10,087 nucleotides of DNA, taken from positions 1 through 10,087 of the forward strand of contig JARYMO010000043.1 of NCBI GenBank assembly GCA_029907055.1, read 5' to 3'. The translations under genes were made by a program, and so were the position numbers. The notes beneath the pieces were generated by a model. The model was not told the DNA's origin and ran no database searches. It saw only the letters and a list, made by a program, of their open reading frames with translations. Source of the stretch: Syntrophomonadaceae bacterium (GTDB lineage: Bacteria; Bacillota; Syntrophomonadia; Syntrophomonadales; Syntrophothermaceae). Positions 1 through 5,904 of this stretch are shown in pieces (the first letter of the stretch is position 1; each line of letters starts with the position of its first letter).

Positions 1-1012
1 CCCCCGATGCCACCGCCACCACGCCTACTGCCCGCTGCGGCGGCAGCGGAGCCGCTTCCGGCTCCGGCGCAGGCGCCTCTTCAAGCTTTTCCGCCCGCTC
101 CCGGCTCTCCTCCACCATGTTGTTGATCTTGATGTCGCTCAGCACCCCGAACTGCAGGCAGGTCTCCAGCACCTGCCCGGGATGGTTGGTGTGCACGTGC
201 ACCTTCACCAGGTCCTGGTCCCCCACCACCAGCAGCGAGTCGCCCGCGTCGCGCAGGCGTTGGCTGACGGCCGCGGTGTCCAGCCCACTGCCGCTGATGA
301 GCAGTTCGGTGCAGTAGGTGTACTCCAGCTCCACGGGCGCGCCGCGGGCCGCTGACTCCTCCGCCCGCCGCTCCCGGACCACTTCCATGTCCCGTTCCGC
401 CGTCCAGGCTTCCAGCACCCCGGCCAGGAAATGCACGAAACCCTGGCCGCCGGCATCCACCACCCCCGCCTCGCGCAGGATGGGCAGCATCTGGGGGGTG
501 CGCGCCAGCACCCGCTCCCCCTGCCGCAGCGCTGCCGCCAGCACCTCGCCCACCGGGGTGCCCCCGCGCGCCCGCGCCACCGCCTCTTTGGCCACTTCAC
601 GGACCACGGTGAGGATGGTGCCCTCCACCGGGCGCATGACCGCCTTGTAGGCGGTGTCCGCTCCTGCCTGCAGCGCCGCCGCCAGCTCCGCCGCCGACAA
701 CACGTCCTTGCCCTCGGCGTACAGGGCCAGGCCCCGGAACACCTGGGACAGGATGACCCCGGAATTGCCGCGGGCACCCATCAGTGAGCCGCGGGAGATG
801 GCCTTGGCCACCGCGCTGACCGGACCCGGGGGGGTCTTGTCAACTTCGCGCACCGCCGCCACCAGCGTCAGGTACATGTTGGTGCCCGTGTCGCCATCGG
901 GCACGGGGAACACGTTGAGCGCGTTCACCTGCTCCTTGTGGTGCTCCAGCCTGATGCACCCGGACTTGAGCATCCGGGCCAGGTCATTTCCAGTGACGTA
1001 TTCCAGCTCCAA
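1..1012 (-). CDS. fakA: Fatty acid kinase FakA (DAK2 / YloV family), C-terminus cut off by window edge
   Basis: FakA is the cytosolic ATP-dependent kinase that phosphorylates fatty acids held by FakB proteins, giving acyl-phosphate for phospholipid synthesis. The 337 visible residues hold an N-terminal DAK2 nucleotide-binding domain (about 1-205) with the Mg-ATP motif PVPDGDTGTNM at 36-46, GARGNSGVILSQ at 79-90 and VVDAGGQG at 184-191. A middle domain follows, with Cys234, His272 and His274 in positions that match the metal-binding Cys/His/His of characterised FakA. A Pro/Ala/Glu linker (about 313-325) leads into the start of the C-terminal DegV-like domain. The family is usually about 550 residues, so some 200 are missing beyond the left edge. 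The start is TTG, chosen because a GGGGGAGG ribosome site lies 8 bases upstream and the protein then begins right at the conserved N-terminus; no ATG or GTG fits. It follows yloU by 17 bases on the same strand, as in Bacillus, so the two are probably co-transcribed. Confidence 0.93.
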   Translation of the reverse strand, partial: MELEYVTGNDLARMLKSGCIRLEHHKEQVNALNVFPVPDGDTGTNMYLTLVAAVREVDKTPPGPVSAVAKAISRGSLMGARGNSGVILSQVFRGLALYAEGKDVLSAAELAAALQAGADTAYKAVMRPVEGTILTVVREVAKEAVARARGGTPVGEVLAAALRQGERVLARTPQMLPILREAGVVDAGGQGFVHFLAGVLEAWTAERDMEVVRERRAEESAARGAPVELEYTYCTELLISGSGLDTAAVSQRLRDAGDSLLVVGDQDLVKVHVHTNHPGQVLETCLQFGVLSDIKINNMVEESRERAEKLEEAPAPEPEAAPLPPQRAVGVVAVASG

Positions 1013-1020
1013 CCGCCTGT

Positions 1021-1028
1021 CCTCCCCC
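1021..1028 (-). promoter_or_regulatory. Ribosome binding site fixing the TTG start of fakA
   Basis: GGGGGAGG on the minus strand lies just after the yloU stop codon and 8 bases before a TTG codon. Since no ATG or GTG occurs near the conserved FakA N-terminus, this site decides the start. Confidence 0.75.
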
Positions 1029-1029
1029 G

Positions 1030-1389
1030 CTACGGTTTGCTCACCCGCACGCTCTGCACGTTGACATTGACCGTAGCCACTCTCAGGCCAGCGATCTCTT
1101 CCATCACGTAGCGTATCTTCTGCATGACGTTCAACGCAACCTCTGAAATCTTGGTCCCGTACCCTACCACCACGTAGACGTCGATGGCCAGGCCAGCGGG
1201 CGTTTCCGTGACCTCCACCCCTTTGCGCAACGACTCCAGGCCCAGGATCTCGGCGATGCCGCTGCTGATCCGGCGCGGGGCCATGCCCACCAGGCCGTAG
1301 CAGTCCACCGCGGCCAGCCCGGCAATGGTCTCCACGGTCTCCCGGCTCACGGTGATCTGTCCCAAATCGTTGGAGGCGATGGTAAACAC
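1030..1389 (-). CDS. yloU: Asp23/Gls24 family envelope stress protein, YloU-like
   Basis: This 119-residue protein belongs to the Asp23/Gls24 family (DUF322), small alpha/beta proteins, some of them membrane-associated, that occur next to fakA in many Firmicutes. Their biochemical role is unsettled; Asp23 in Staphylococcus is linked to cell-envelope stress. Family hallmarks are LGQITVSRETVETIAGLAA (9-27), YGLVGMAPRR (31-40), the strand AIDVYVVVGYG (68-78) and the C-terminal VATVNVNVQSVRV (104-116). The GTG start was chosen because AAGGGA sits about 9 bases upstream and the resulting length fits the family. The frame stays open upstream to 1518, but that extension would run through the rpmB promoter on the other strand and matches no family sequence. 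The gene is divergent from rpmB and lies 17 bases before fakA. I see no convincing promoter of its own in the 131-base divergent gap. Confidence 0.93.
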   Translation of the reverse strand: MFTIASNDLGQITVSRETVETIAGLAAVDCYGLVGMAPRRISSGIAEILGLESLRKGVEVTETPAGLAIDVYVVVGYGTKISEVALNVMQKIRYVMEEIAGLRVATVNVNVQSVRVSKP

Positions 1390-1453
1390 CGGTACCACTC
1401 CCTTCGCATCTTGCCATAGTAGGTTCAACACGCGGAAAATGTATTCCTGCTTC

Positions 1454-1482
1454 TTGTCCCGTCCCTCGCCCTTTGATAGAAT
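1454..1482 (+). promoter_or_regulatory. Sigma-A type promoter of rpmB with extended -10
   Basis: TTGTCC (1454-1459) and TAGAAT (1477-1482) are separated by exactly 17 bases, and TG precedes the -10 by one base (1474-1475), giving an extended -10. Transcription would start near 1489, leaving a leader of about 32 bases before the rpmB GTG. It is the clearest promoter in the window and sits in the only AT-rich patch of the divergent gap. Confidence 0.8.
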
Positions 1483-1520
1483 AACTATTGTGCACGTGCG
1501 ACGGAGAGGAGGGGACAACC

Positions 1521-1709
1521 GTGGCCAAGTGTGATGTGTGTGGCAAAGGTGTGGCCTTCGGCAAGCAGTACAGCCACTCTCATATACGGACCAACCGCAC
1601 CTGGAAACCCAATACCCAGAGCGTGCGCGTCATCTGGCAGGGGCGGGCACAGAAGCTCAACGTGTGCACCCGCTGCCTGCGTTCGGGCAAGGTGCAGCGC
1701 GCCATCTAG
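1521..1709 (+). CDS. rpmB: 50S ribosomal protein L28, zinc-ribbon (four-cysteine) form
   Basis: L28 is a small structural protein of the large ribosomal subunit. The 62-residue product shows the family N-terminus AKCDVCGKG, then SHSHIRTNRTWKPN (18-31), QSVRV (33-37), and the C-terminal CTRCLRSGKV (49-58). Two CxxC pairs (Cys4/Cys7 and Cys49/Cys52) mark the zinc-binding C+ form, as opposed to the C- paralogue that bacteria use under zinc limitation. The GTG start is set by GGAGGGG at 1508-1514, 6 bases upstream, and gives the normal L28 N-terminus; the frame extends further upstream but only into the leader. The gene stands alone, divergent from yloU-fakA as in Bacillus subtilis, with its own promoter upstream and a hairpin about 57 bases downstream. 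Confidence 0.97.
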   Translation: MAKCDVCGKGVAFGKQYSHSHIRTNRTWKPNTQSVRVIWQGRAQKLNVCTRCLRSGKVQRAI

Positions 1710-1765
1710 CGAGCGCGGCCTGGGAGGACGCCACAGCACAGCATCAAGCAGTCCCGCAACGCCAC

Positions 1766-1788
1766 GAAGGGAGCCTACGGCTCCCTTC
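1766..1788 (+). terminator. Hairpin terminator after rpmB, possibly bidirectional
   Basis: A perfect 10-base stem, GAAGGGAGCC / GGCTCCCTTC, closes on a TAC loop and is followed by TTCTTCG on the plus strand. It lies between two convergent genes (rpmB ending at 1709 and the glucosaminidase gene ending at 1821). The T-run is short, so it is a moderate intrinsic terminator for rpmB and a weaker one for the minus strand. Confidence 0.72.
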
Positions 1789-1820
1789 TTCGCGTCGGTC
1801 ACCGCCCGGTAGGCTGGTGT

Positions 1821-3212
1821 TCAGTCTGCCACCAGGGCCTGCGCCCAGTAGTCCTTGAGAATGCTCTGTCCGTAGGTGATCCCCGGCACTGCCCAGCGGG
1901 CGTTCAGCGCCTGCCAGGTGGGCGCGCTGCCGCGCGACACCAGGGTAAAGCGGGGGTCCACCAGGGTCTTGCCGGCCGGCAGCGGCGCGCGGGTGGCGTA
2001 GGCGTAGAGGTGCTGGATGTGCGCTTCCACCCCGGCCTCGGGCGAGGCAAAGATGGCCCCGTGCACCCCGCTCTGGAAGCGGACCCGGGTCCCGTCGGCG
2101 CCGTTGAGAGGTTCGTTGCCCGTACAGGGGCTCCCCACCGCCCACAGTCCGCAGTAGTTGTTCTGGAACGGCTGCACGCTGCCGGTGAACTGGAAGTAGC
2201 CGGTTTCCTTCACCGCCTGGGCGAAGGCCACGTCTCCCCGCACCCCGTACTCGGCGCCAATGCGCAGGTACAGCTCGGCCAGGTCGGGGATGGGCAGCAT
2301 CTCCCGCCCCATGCTGCGCATCTTGGCCTGCAGGCGGGGGGTCTCGCGCTCCATCCAGGCCCGCAGTTGCGCGGCGCTGGCCATTGGCTCGCCCATGATG
2401 GAGAAGTCCGCCACCACGACGCGGTCCCCGCTCCCCAGCTCCAGCACCAGTGGATAGGCGCTCAGTTGCTGCAGGGCAGAGCGGAACTGTTGCACCTGGG
2501 CCTCGGAGAAGGCAGAGAGTGACTGGCCGGCAAGCCCGGAGGAGTTCACTACCTGTCCGTCCAGCAGGCGCAGGTTGGTGCGGTACGCGGCCAGCTGCTG
2601 CAGCAGGTCGCTGCCGGACGCGCTTTCCTGGCTGGCCGGTGCCGGCAGCGCCGGCTCGGGGGCCGGCGCCACCTGGTCGGGCGGGTCGCCCGCGCCCTGG
2701 GTGGGGCGCTCCACCTCGCCGCGGGCCGGTCCCTCCGGACGTGAGGCGATGCACACCGTGCAGGTGGCCGCGTCCCAACTCACCTCGCAGCCCAGGGCCT
2801 CACCCACCGCGCGCAGCGGCACCACCACCCGGCCCGCCCGGGTGATGAAGGCGGCACCGTACGCAGGGGGGATGGAGAGGGGCCGTCCGTCGATGACTAC
2901 CTCCACGGTACTGGCGGAGGCTCCCCTGGAAGGGGCTGCTGCCACCGCCTGGCCGCGGGTGGTGATGCGCACCTGGCGGGTGGTCGGCAGCCACTCCACG
3001 ACCGCCCCCAGGTGCTCGCTGACTACCCGCAAGGGGACGTAGGTCCGACCGGCCGAGATGAACGCCGCCTGGTCGCGGGCGGGGATTTCCACTGTCTGGC
3101 CGTCGATGACGATATGTACCGCGCTGGCAGCCACCACCGGCGGGCCGGCCGGCACCAGCACCAGCGCCAGTGCCACCAGCGCGCTGCACGCTGCCCTGAG
3201 CACCCTTTCCAT
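1821..3212 (-). CDS. Secreted CuAO_N1-repeat protein with glucosaminidase (GH73-like) domain
   Basis: Probable secreted peptidoglycan hydrolase of 463 residues. A signal peptide covers about 1-30 (MERVLRAACS, a hydrophobic Ala/Leu/Val run, then VVAAS-A). Two copper-amine-oxidase N-terminal-like repeats follow, at about 32-86 and 102-157, each with the typical (Y/V)VPLR-V-E-LG signature (59-69 and 130-141). In Clostridia such repeats serve as extracellular add-ons and do not imply copper oxidase activity. A Pro/Ala/Gly/Glu-rich linker (about 158-200) and a helical segment precede the glucosaminidase domain (about 308-463). That domain has YLRIGAEYGVRGDVAFAQAVKETGYF, in which Glu336 is the likely catalytic acid, then NNYCGLWAVG (351-360) and GVEAHIQHLYAYAT (394-407). 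The expected substrate is the glycan strand of peptidoglycan. The ATG start has GAGGAGG 6 bases upstream. It is the last of three co-oriented genes, 112 bases after the YhaM-like gene. The domain assignment is firm; the cleaved bond is inferred from the family. Confidence 0.87.
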   Translation of the reverse strand: MERVLRAACSALVALALVLVPAGPPVVAASAVHIVIDGQTVEIPARDQAAFISAGRTYVPLRVVSEHLGAVVEWLPTTRQVRITTRGQAVAAAPSRGASASTVEVVIDGRPLSIPPAYGAAFITRAGRVVVPLRAVGEALGCEVSWDAATCTVCIASRPEGPARGEVERPTQGAGDPPDQVAPAPEPALPAPASQESASGSDLLQQLAAYRTNLRLLDGQVVNSSGLAGQSLSAFSEAQVQQFRSALQQLSAYPLVLELGSGDRVVVADFSIMGEPMASAAQLRAWMERETPRLQAKMRSMGREMLPIPDLAELYLRIGAEYGVRGDVAFAQAVKETGYFQFTGSVQPFQNNYCGLWAVGSPCTGNEPLNGADGTRVRFQSGVHGAIFASPEAGVEAHIQHLYAYATRAPLPAGKTLVDPRFTLVSRGSAPTWQALNARWAVPGITYGQSILKDYWAQALVAD

Positions 3213-3324
3213 GGTATTCCTCCTCGCTCACCGTTCCTACTCACCTGGCCCGACGCCGCGGCGGGCTCCGCTGCCGGGAGCTGCACCACTCTCACTCAAT
3301 CCTACGCCCAGCCAGGAACGATTC

Positions 3325-4302
3325 TTACGGTTCCTCCTCCGCCTCCGCCGCCTGCAGGCGCCCGGCTCCCAGGTAGACCACCCGGTCCAGCCCCTTGATG
3401 TAGCCGCTCCAGGCCTTGCCCCGGTGTTCGCGCCTGGCCTGCACGAACTTGTCGATGTCGGCGTCCAGCAGGTCGGCGCGGTGCAGGATGTAGGCTTCCA
3501 GGAACTTGGGGCGCTTGGGTGACTGCCACTCGTACTCCCCGTGGTGACTCACCACCATGTGCAGCAGGTGCAGCCGCAGCCGCTCGGGGAACTCCGACAC
3601 CCGGGCCAGCAGCGAGTCCAGCACCTGCACCCCCATGACGATGTGTCCCAGCAGGCGCCCCTGGTCGGTGTACTCGATGGTGGTCCCCCAGGAGTACTCC
3701 TTCACTTTTCCTATATCGTGGAACAGGGCCCCCGCCAACAGCAGGTCAGCGTCCACCTCCGGGTACCCGGCGGCAATCCCTTGCGCCAGTTTCATCACGT
3801 TCAGGGTGTGTTCCAGCAGGCCGCCCAGGTAGGCATGGTGGTGCACCATCGCCGCCGGGGCGCGACAGAAGGCCTGGAACAGCTCGGCGTCGAGCGCGAA
3901 CGCCCTGACCAGGCGGCGCAAGGCCGGTTGCTGCAGGCCGTTCACCCGCGACCTGAGCTCGTCTTTCATCTCCTCCAGCGGCCGCGGGCTGACGGGCAGG
4001 AAATCCTCCGGCGCGTAGCTGCCCACCGGGCAGACCTCGGCCTGGTCCACCACCAGCTGCAGCGTGTTCTGGTAGGCCTGCACCTTTCCCTGCACCCGCA
4101 CCACCGCCCCGGGGGCGAGGCGGGCGTGCAGCGGCTCGGCATCGTTCCACACCTTGGCGGTCATGACCCCCGAAGGGTCGGCGAGGACCAGCTGCAGGTA
4201 GTTGCCGGGCCTGTTCTTGAAGCTCATCAGCCGCGCCTCGCGAACGGCGAAGGTGCCCTCCAGCACCTGCCCTTCCTCGGCGTCCGCCAACCTGGTGACC
4301 AT
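3325..4302 (-). CDS. yhaM: YhaM-like 3'-5' exoribonuclease (OB-fold plus HD domain)
   Basis: Members of this family are cytosolic metal-dependent 3'-5' exoribonucleases; Bacillus YhaM trims RNA ends. The 325-residue length is typical. An N-terminal OB-fold nucleic-acid-binding domain (about 10-92) includes GNYLQLVLADPSGVMTAKVW (33-52) and a GAVVRVQGKV strand (65-74). The HD phosphohydrolase domain (about 150-295) carries the metal-binding set: GGLLEHT with His165, LFHDIGKVKEYS with His195-Asp196, GH at 219-220, SHHGEYEW at 252-259, and HRADLLDADID with Asp277. All expected metal ligands are present, so the enzyme should be active. The frame opens further upstream, to 4356, but the ATG at 4302 has an AGAGGGG site 8 bases away and starts at the usual N-terminus. 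It lies 95 bases downstream of the small unknown gene and 112 bases upstream of the glucosaminidase gene, all on the minus strand. A broader HD/OB nuclease role cannot be excluded. Confidence 0.9.
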   Translation of the reverse strand: MVTRLADAEEGQVLEGTFAVREARLMSFKNRPGNYLQLVLADPSGVMTAKVWNDAEPLHARLAPGAVVRVQGKVQAYQNTLQLVVDQAEVCPVGSYAPEDFLPVSPRPLEEMKDELRSRVNGLQQPALRRLVRAFALDAELFQAFCRAPAAMVHHHAYLGGLLEHTLNVMKLAQGIAAGYPEVDADLLLAGALFHDIGKVKEYSWGTTIEYTDQGRLLGHIVMGVQVLDSLLARVSEFPERLRLHLLHMVVSHHGEYEWQSPKRPKFLEAYILHRADLLDADIDKFVQARREHRGKAWSGYIKGLDRVVYLGAGRLQAAEAEEEP

Positions 4303-4317
4303 GCGTGCATCCCCTCT

Positions 4318-4360
4318 CCGGGTGGCCCCCTCCCGCTCCCGGCTAGACCCGCCCACCCGG
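4318..4360. repeat. 8-base inverted repeat upstream of the YhaM-like gene
   Basis: CCGGGTGG (4318-4325) and CCACCCGG (4353-4360) form a perfect 8-base inverted repeat around a 27-base spacer. It lies in the 95-base gap between the small unknown gene and the YhaM-like gene, and one arm ends about 8 bases upstream of the YhaM ribosome site region. It could be a regulator site, an attenuating hairpin or chance in GC-rich DNA; there is no T-run, so it does not look like a standard terminator. Confidence 0.4.
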
Positions 4361-4397
4361 TGGCAATGCGGTCGGACCCGTTGCTGCGCTGCGTGCG

Positions 4398-4703
4398 CTA
4401 CTGCAACAGGGAACGGAAGTCGAAGCTCTCCCCGCGCTGCTCCATTTCCCGCAGGCGCGCGTCAGCCTCCTCCACGTCGCGGGCGGTGATCAGCCCCTTG
4501 CGGATGAGGGTGTCGATGAGCGCGCGGTTGCGCTCGAGGATGGCCCTCACCTGCGCCGGGTTGCGCGTCGCCTTGATCTGGCCCGCCAACGCGCCCAGTT
4601 TCACCTTGGTTGCCAACCCGATGCGCGGGTCTGACAGGGCCTGGGAAAAGCTCGTGAACTGGCGAAACCCCTTCCCCGCTGCGCCCTCGTCGGTCTTCCC
4701 CAC
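4398..4703 (-). CDS. Small helical protein of unknown function
   Basis: I do not recognise this 101-residue protein. It appears almost wholly alpha-helical and highly charged. A central basic stretch, KVKLGALAGQIKATRNPAQV (33-52), is followed by amphipathic helices LERNRALIDTLIRKGLIT (56-73) and ARDVEEADARLREMEQR (74-90), ending in SFDFRSLLQ. No signal peptide, membrane segment or cysteine is present. The GTG start at 4703 is chosen because GGGAGGAGG lies 8 bases upstream. The frame stays open to 4865, but the extra residues are Gly/Arg/Pro-rich and look like translated non-coding sequence. A TACAAT box about 45 bases upstream may be its promoter. It is the first of three co-oriented genes, followed by the YhaM-like nuclease, so a role in RNA metabolism or regulation is possible but only by position. 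The balanced residue make-up argues for a real gene. Confidence 0.62.
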   Translation of the reverse strand: MGKTDEGAAGKGFRQFTSFSQALSDPRIGLATKVKLGALAGQIKATRNPAQVRAILERNRALIDTLIRKGLITARDVEEADARLREMEQRGESFDFRSLLQ

Positions 4704-4711
4704 CGGCACCG

Positions 4712-4720
4712 CCTCCTCCC
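4712..4720 (-). promoter_or_regulatory. Ribosome binding site deciding the GTG start of the small unknown gene
   Basis: GGGAGGAGG on the minus strand stands 8 bases before the GTG at 4703. Another GTG two codons earlier would leave only 2 bases of spacing, so the later codon is preferred. Confidence 0.6.
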
Positions 4721-4748
4721 AACGCCTGCGCGCCTCTTCTTCCTCTCC

Positions 4749-4754
4749 ATTGTA
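4749..4754 (-). promoter_or_regulatory. Possible -10 box (TACAAT) for the small-gene / YhaM-like / glucosaminidase cluster
   Basis: On the minus strand TACAAT matches the sigma-A -10 consensus at five of six positions and stands out in very GC-rich DNA. A transcript would start near 4742, giving a leader of about 38 bases to the GTG at 4703. The -35 region 17 bases upstream (TGGCCG) is a poor match, so this is tentative. Confidence 0.4.
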
Positions 4755-4922
4755 CCCGCCAGCCTGCCCCGCGGCCAGCCGCAAATCCCTCCGCCCGGGA
4801 CCAGGGCAGGCCCTTCCTGCTCCGCCACCCCGGCCTGGAACAGGGGACCGCTCTTCCTGTTTCATCTTTCATCCCTGCCCCCGCGCGAGGCAGGTGCCAG
4901 GTGGCGGGACGGAGCCGGTTTT

Positions 4923-4935
4923 GCTACAATACAAT
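4923..4935 (+). promoter_or_regulatory. Extended -10 promoter with two overlapping TACAAT boxes before the DUF364-like gene
   Basis: TGCTACAATACAAT contains two TACAAT hexamers sharing one base (4925-4930 and 4930-4935). The first is preceded by TG at the extended -10 position. The -35 region (TGGCGG at 4902-4907, 17-base spacing) is weak, which is common for extended -10 promoters. Transcription would start near 4937-4942, right at the edge of the CACC/GGTG repeat cluster. Confidence 0.6.
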
Positions 4936-4940
4936 GGAAA

Positions 4941-4971
4941 TGCATCACCTTCACGGTGCAGGTGCATCACC
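4941..4971 (+). repeat. Operator-like cluster: direct repeat of TGCATCACC with inverted CACC/GGTG blocks
   Basis: TGCATCACC occurs at 4941-4949 and again at 4963-4971, a 22-base period equal to about two helical turns. Between them lie two GGTG blocks, so the order is CACC, GGTG, GGTG, CACC; each neighbouring pair of opposite blocks forms a short dyad (loops of 5 and 3 bases). The cluster sits between the -10 box and the ribosome site (4975-4983), where a bound repressor or a small leader hairpin could act. No regulator family is assigned. Confidence 0.45.
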
Positions 4972-4991
4972 GCCGGAAAGGAGCCGCTCTC

Positions 4992-5837
4992 ATGCTGCAA
5001 GAGATGATGGACTTCGCAGCCGCCAACCTGTTCGCTGTCCCCTGTATCGATGCCCTGGTCCTGTCCTCCCGCTTCACTGCCGTGCACCTGGACAGCCGCG
5101 ATACCGGGATGGCCGCCAACGCCCTCACCTGCAGCGGGAGTGATCTGCCTGGGGCTGAATCACTGCTGCAGGGACTGATCGGCCAGCCGGCCCTGGAAGT
5201 GGCACGGGCACACGTGTCCAGCCCGGACCAGCGGGTGGCCTCGCTTGGCATGGCGGCCCTGAATGCCCTCTCGCAACCCTACCTGGAGTTCAAGTACCTG
5301 CAGGCACACGGCATTATCCTGGTCCCCTGGGAAGAAGAGCTGGGGCCCGCCCGCGAGGTGGAGGAGGGCAGCGACCGCGTGGTGATGGTAGGCTACAGCG
5401 AGTGGCTGCCCGCGGTGGCCGCCCGTTGCCGACAGCTCGAGCTGTACTGCCCCGGCCCGGAGTACTACCCGCCGCGGCTGCACGACTACCGCGGCGCGCT
5501 GCGCGGCCCCCTCGGGGTGGCCTCCTGCGCCGAGGAGCCCACCCGCCAGCAGGTGCAAGGCGCCGACGCGGTCCTGGTCAACTGCGATGCCGTGTTGCCT
5601 TCCCGCCTGCCAGCGCTGCTGGACCGCTTGGAGGGGCAGCGCGTGGTGCTGTACGGGGTAGGGGCCGCGCTTTTCCCCCTCACCCTGTTCCGGTGGGGAG
5701 TCTCCACGGTGTACACCTGGAAGGCCCTCAAGCAGGCACGGGTGGTCGAGTGGCTGGCCAACAGCGGCCCCGACGCTGCCAGCCGCCTGGCCACGGTGGC
5801 GCGGCCGGTGCAGGTGAAACGGGTGGGAGGGGCCTGA
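4992..5837 (+). CDS. DUF4213/DUF364-like protein (putative heavy-metal chelation family)
   Basis: A 281-residue soluble protein that resembles the DUF364 family. Members combine an enolase-N-like DUF4213 domain with a Rossmann-like domain; metal chelation is proposed from structure and not proven. Supporting features: the N-terminal part (about 20-100) with LPGAESLLQGLIGQPALEVAR (52-72) and SSPDQRVASLGMAALNALSQ (76-95), the latter close to the family's conserved SLG-AA-NAL element; and a C-terminal part (about 128-245) with RVVMVGYSEWLP (129-140), GADAVLVNCDAVL (190-202) and the Rossmann-like RVVLYGVGAALFPLTLFRWGVS (217-238). The usual Gly/Ser-rich loop of the family (GPSxPLxP) is replaced by GVGAALFPL, so ligand binding may differ. 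The ATG at 4992 has GGAAAGGAG 8 bases upstream; a GTG at 4956 is in frame but lies inside the repeat cluster. The gene leads a likely two-gene operon with the response regulator 67 bases downstream. The family call is by recognition only. Confidence 0.7.
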   Translation: MLQEMMDFAAANLFAVPCIDALVLSSRFTAVHLDSRDTGMAANALTCSGSDLPGAESLLQGLIGQPALEVARAHVSSPDQRVASLGMAALNALSQPYLEFKYLQAHGIILVPWEEELGPAREVEEGSDRVVMVGYSEWLPAVAARCRQLELYCPGPEYYPPRLHDYRGALRGPLGVASCAEEPTRQQVQGADAVLVNCDAVLPSRLPALLDRLEGQRVVLYGVGAALFPLTLFRWGVSTVYTWKALKQARVVEWLANSGPDAASRLATVARPVQVKRVGGA

Positions 5838-5904
5838 ACGGAACCCGGGGGCACGGGCACAGAACGCCAACGGCTGGGCGAGAGACGGACGGGACGGTGG
5901 AAAG

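Noticed and set aside
1390..1518. N-terminal extension of the Asp23-like protein
   Set aside because: The extension would run through the rpmB promoter, matches nothing in the family, and is followed by a good ribosome site and GTG at 1389.
1744..2778. Minus-strand open frame of 344 codons
   Set aside because: It overlaps the glucosaminidase gene in another frame and is Gly/Arg/Pro-rich without any motif.
3213..3324. Possible promoter or terminator between the YhaM-like and glucosaminidase genes
   Set aside because: TAGGAT on the minus strand has only a poor -35 partner, and no convincing hairpin with T-run was found; co-transcription is simpler.
4704..4865. Longer version of the small unknown protein starting at 4865
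   Set aside because: The added residues are Gly/Arg/Pro-rich and would span the likely -10 box; the GTG at 4703 has the proper ribosome site.
3541..5007. Plus-strand open frame of 488 codons
   Set aside because: It lies opposite the YhaM-like gene and the small unknown gene, is rich in His, Gln, Pro and Arg, has no recognisable domain, and runs across the divergent promoter region. It is a GC-driven shadow.
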